Origin: Cinnamomum chago
Taxonomy: Eukaryota > Streptophyta > Magnoliopsida > Laurales > Lauraceae
Length of the DNA stretch: 64,000 bases
Reading direction: 5' to 3'
NCBI GenBank assembly: GCA_038049695.1
Contig: CP142453.1
Coordinates: 17,984,001-18,048,000 of the forward strand
A program made the position numbers and the translations under genes. The notes under the pieces were generated by a model. The model was not told the DNA's origin and made no database searches. It worked only from the letters and a program-made list of their open reading frames with translations. Positions 61,212 through 64,000 of the stretch are shown piece after piece (position 1 is the first letter of the stretch; each line of letters opens with the position of its first letter).

Positions 61212-63945
61212 TCAAGGACTGTAGAGTTTACCACAATCAAAATCAGCCCTCTTCAGATACATCCCAGCCATTAATCCAGCGAAGCATTTATCCCTCAAGA
61301 AGTTCATCACCACCCCATCACTCTGTTGCATAAAACCCAACACATAAGCAGTAGCAATGAGTTCAAAACCCCTCCATCTCCTCTCCTTTGCATACTTCTC
61401 CAACCCCCTCTTGATCATGTCATACTCGTCTTCACTTTCTTTGTGTTTTCCCAACAAAGCTTCTCCAAGGCACCTAGCTAGAGTTACCCCATCTTCCAAT
61501 GCAGAGCAGCCACCTTGGCCAAGGTCTGGTGTCATGGGATGAAGTGCATCTCCAGCCACACAAACACCCCCCTTGCAGATATCTCCCCATAGCACATTCC
61601 ATGGAAACCTGAATCTCAATGGAGTAGAGTAAAAAGCTTCTACCTCTGTCTTTTCAAGTGCATTGATTACTTCTTTAGGCACATTTTGCAACTTGCTCAA
61701 CACAAACTGCTTCATCTTAGCTGGATCAACTTCCATATCTTTGGCTATTATAAAGAAAAAATAGAAAGTTATGAGAAACAGCCCATGCACCCAAAATATA
61801 CTTTTGTGTTTTATAATTCAATCATTCAACTAAATGCTGAGAAAAGATGAGAGTCATCCACGAACTGGCTTCATTAGAAAAAAAAAAAAAAAAAAAAACC
61901 GAAAGTCCGTTGAAAAAATCTATCTGATTATCATAATTATTAATTTTTTGGGTCCTGAAATTTAGTGGTTATGTATGCATAGTTTTTCTGTGCACTTAAT
62001 ACAAATGAGAATAGGCCTCAAACATTAAGTTGGAGAGACATTTTAAATGCATTCCAGCCACTTGAGCAGGTTGACTGTTTGAGGTTGGTACTTGGAAGGT
62101 CATAATGTGAATTAGAGGCGAGTCAAAATTCAAATTGACTTGATCATCCTAGGCATTTTTTTAATTATCTAAAGGTTAAATGTCCCTGAAGTACATTCGT
62201 CCATTTGTTTCTTCCCTAACGACCGCAGGGCTTGAAATGAAGCCAAAAATCAAGACCACGAAATGAGAAGGTCCGGTGGTGGGCATTTGAGAAAGTCAGT
62301 TCGGTTGTCTTCATTAGAGGGATATAGAGGAAGGAAAAAAAATGAAGTGAGGGGTCAGGAGAAGGGAAAAGAGTCGAGAGTCAACTAGGCTCAACGATCA
62401 TAAGAAGCAAAATGAAGTCAGTATTTGGCAGAAACAAGAAGCAATGCATAGTTGTTAGGCATACAAGATGGTTATGATCATTAGATCAAGCTGATCTTTT
62501 ACTCTTAATCCACACTAACACCTATCAATCCCACCCTACTCATGTGGTTGGCGTGCATTCAAGTGCACCTCATAAAATGTATGAAACTTGGAGTTTGAAA
62601 TCAGTTCTCATCTGAACACTCGTATGTAAACCAAACACAAACACCCAATAAAAAATATGAGTAAGAACAGAGATGCAAAAATGCAACCAAGGAGTGAAAA
62701 GGTTTACACTGGGAAGACGGCAAGTAAGTGAAAAACCAATAAATGGTCTTATCATTGCAAGGCAAGAAACCAGCACGGAAACCATCTCCAAAATACAGCA
62801 ACAACTCTGGCTTGTAACCATGGCCATCAGGGAACTCTGCGAGGCCTCTTATCGCCGAACGCCCTGTGAAGGCTGGTTTCTTGAGACCCAACCATTTTGA
62901 GACCACCGAGTTCACTCCATCAAATCCTACTAATACCTGAACATTTTCAAATACCAATACTATCAATTGAGTGCTGTTTATGTCTAGTAGTAGACTGCTC
63001 TACAAGCTTACGCGGCATTGGTCAATTTCATATGGTTTGTATAAGAAAGTAGATTGATCTAAGAGACATAGTCAAGAGTGAGATTAACTACCATATTTAT
63101 CAAGAAGTGACCATCAATTTTTCCACCTTTACTAGTAAATATTATAGCACTCTATCCTACAAAAGTAAATACATCACATCTATGAGAATTTGATGGTCAT
63201 CTCTCTCTTTCTCTCTCTGTTTTTTTTTCCTCATCCCCTCTCCTGCACTCTTCATCCTTTACCCTTCTACTTTTCAGGCTTAATTCTCAACTTTCCAATG
63301 TAAATGATATGATATTAAACACCCCAAAATAATAGTAGTATAGTAACCTTAGTTTTAAGGATGGAGCCATCTGCCAAGTGCACATGAACTAAGTTCTTTG
63401 TTTGCTCAAGTGAAACGACCTTTGATCCAAATCTGATGGTACCTTGTGGTAGCTCCTTCACTAGGGTTTCAAGCAAAATGTTCCTCCTCACACACCTGAC
63501 TTCATGGTTTCCACTGTATTGTCCACAATGTCAAAAACCCAAGAACAAAATTATGATTGGAATTTAAACATGAGAAATGATCCTACAAGATAGGGCAGAT
63601 GCATTTTGTAAGATGTGGGATGTGGGAATTTCCAACACTCCCCCTCACGTGTAGGCCAATAGATTTCATAGACAAATATGTTACCAACCCAAAAGCTTAA
63701 GTTGGCAAATGGAAGGCCCATATAGGTACATTGAGACATGTCAAGGCTATTACTTAGACAATGTCGGTTGTGGGACTTCCCAACACATTTTACATTTGAA
63801 TGGTCTAATAAAGAAATGATGGGCCTTTACTGTAGCTTACTAATTTCTAGTTACCTCATCCATATTATGTACTCACCATTTCCCCTGTTCCATAAATGAC
63901 ATCTGAGCTGTGGTGACTCCAGTGACTGAGGAGACAGAAACCAAC
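61212..63945 (-). CDS. FAD-dependent monooxygenase, monooxygenase-2-like (array copy E, 5' exons off-window)
   Basis: Exons 6 to 3 are present: 61744-61212, 62936-62708, 63513-63348 and 63945-63877. All junctions are GT-AG and lengths equal copy C. Exons 2 and 1 should lie right of the window, near 64.4 and 65.2 kb by analogy. The translation equals C except Lys116 (Asn in C) and Phe157 (Cys in A-D). Phe157 lies in the DG fingerprint, giving VGFDG; this motif contacts FAD and NAD(P)H in the family, so the change could alter cofactor handling. Exon 6 with VAGDALHP is unchanged. The product would otherwise be 405 residues. Confidence 0.85.
63607..63785. repeat. small solo LTR (TRIM-like), 179 bp, in intron 3 of E
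   Basis: Same site and same CATTT flanks (63602-63606, 63786-63790) as in C. It shows clearly more differences from its partner (substitutions and a 3-4-base deletion) than the neighbouring exons. Confidence 0.72.
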
Positions 63946-64000
63946 CTGCAAAAATCAATCCAACTTCAAGCAATTTTTGCCAGAAAAAAGGAACGCAAAT

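Larger units (their letters stand above)
57041..64000. repeat. segmental duplication, copy 2 (spacer plus partial gene E)
   Basis: Counterpart of 38931-44465 and continues to the window edge. Without the hAT insertion and its duplicated target its length (about 5541 bp) nearly equals that of copy 1 (5535 bp). Confidence 0.93.

Overview
This window is nuclear DNA from a flowering plant. It is AT-rich, its genes have several GT-AG introns, and it is dense with plant transposon families (Ty3 chromovirus, Mutator-like, hAT, PIF/Harbinger, small retroposons). The sequence does not identify the species.

Left part, 1-20.8 kb: nested mobile DNA. A young Ty3/Gypsy chromovirus (1-8465, minus strand, left LTR cut by the window edge) has an intact gag-pol frame with a C-terminal chromodomain. 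Its right end lies inside an exon of a six-exon plant-mobile-domain (PMD) gene (8466-10837, minus), which is therefore split. The PMD gene appears to be cargo of a Mutator-like element (MULE) whose right terminal repeat ends at 12952. The same terminal repeat bounds a second element at 15658-20822. That element has a perfect 9-bp target duplication and carries a captured fragment of a prolyl-tRNA synthetase gene, a 105-bp minisatellite and a short reverse-transcriptase remnant, so it is a Pack-MULE-type transposon.

Right part, 23.2-64 kb: a head-to-tail array of five FAD-dependent monooxygenase genes (monooxygenase-2/MO1-like, UbiH/salicylate-hydroxylase superfamily), all on the minus strand. 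I call them A (23171-27325), B (35101-38797), C (41681-45671), D (51660-56773) and E (61212 to beyond the right edge). Each has the same six-exon structure, with identical intron positions and phases. A-C predict 405 residues and D predicts 404, all without stops or frameshifts. E is nearly identical to C because about 5.5 kb (38931-44465) recurs at 57041-64000. This implies a recent tandem duplication of a unit of about 18.1 kb, and it predicts a further D-like gene right of the window.

The array is decorated with datable insertions: a hAT element present in only one duplicate (57216-58626), a 2.7-kb solo LTR (30609-33334), a small solo LTR shared by C and E, an intron-2 MITE-like repeat shared by A-D, a PIF-type element, a 165-bp SINE-like retroposon and an EXORDIUM-like pseudogene in intron 1 of A. 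The genes probably supply related cytosolic oxidoreductases of specialised metabolism. No substrate can be read from the sequence.
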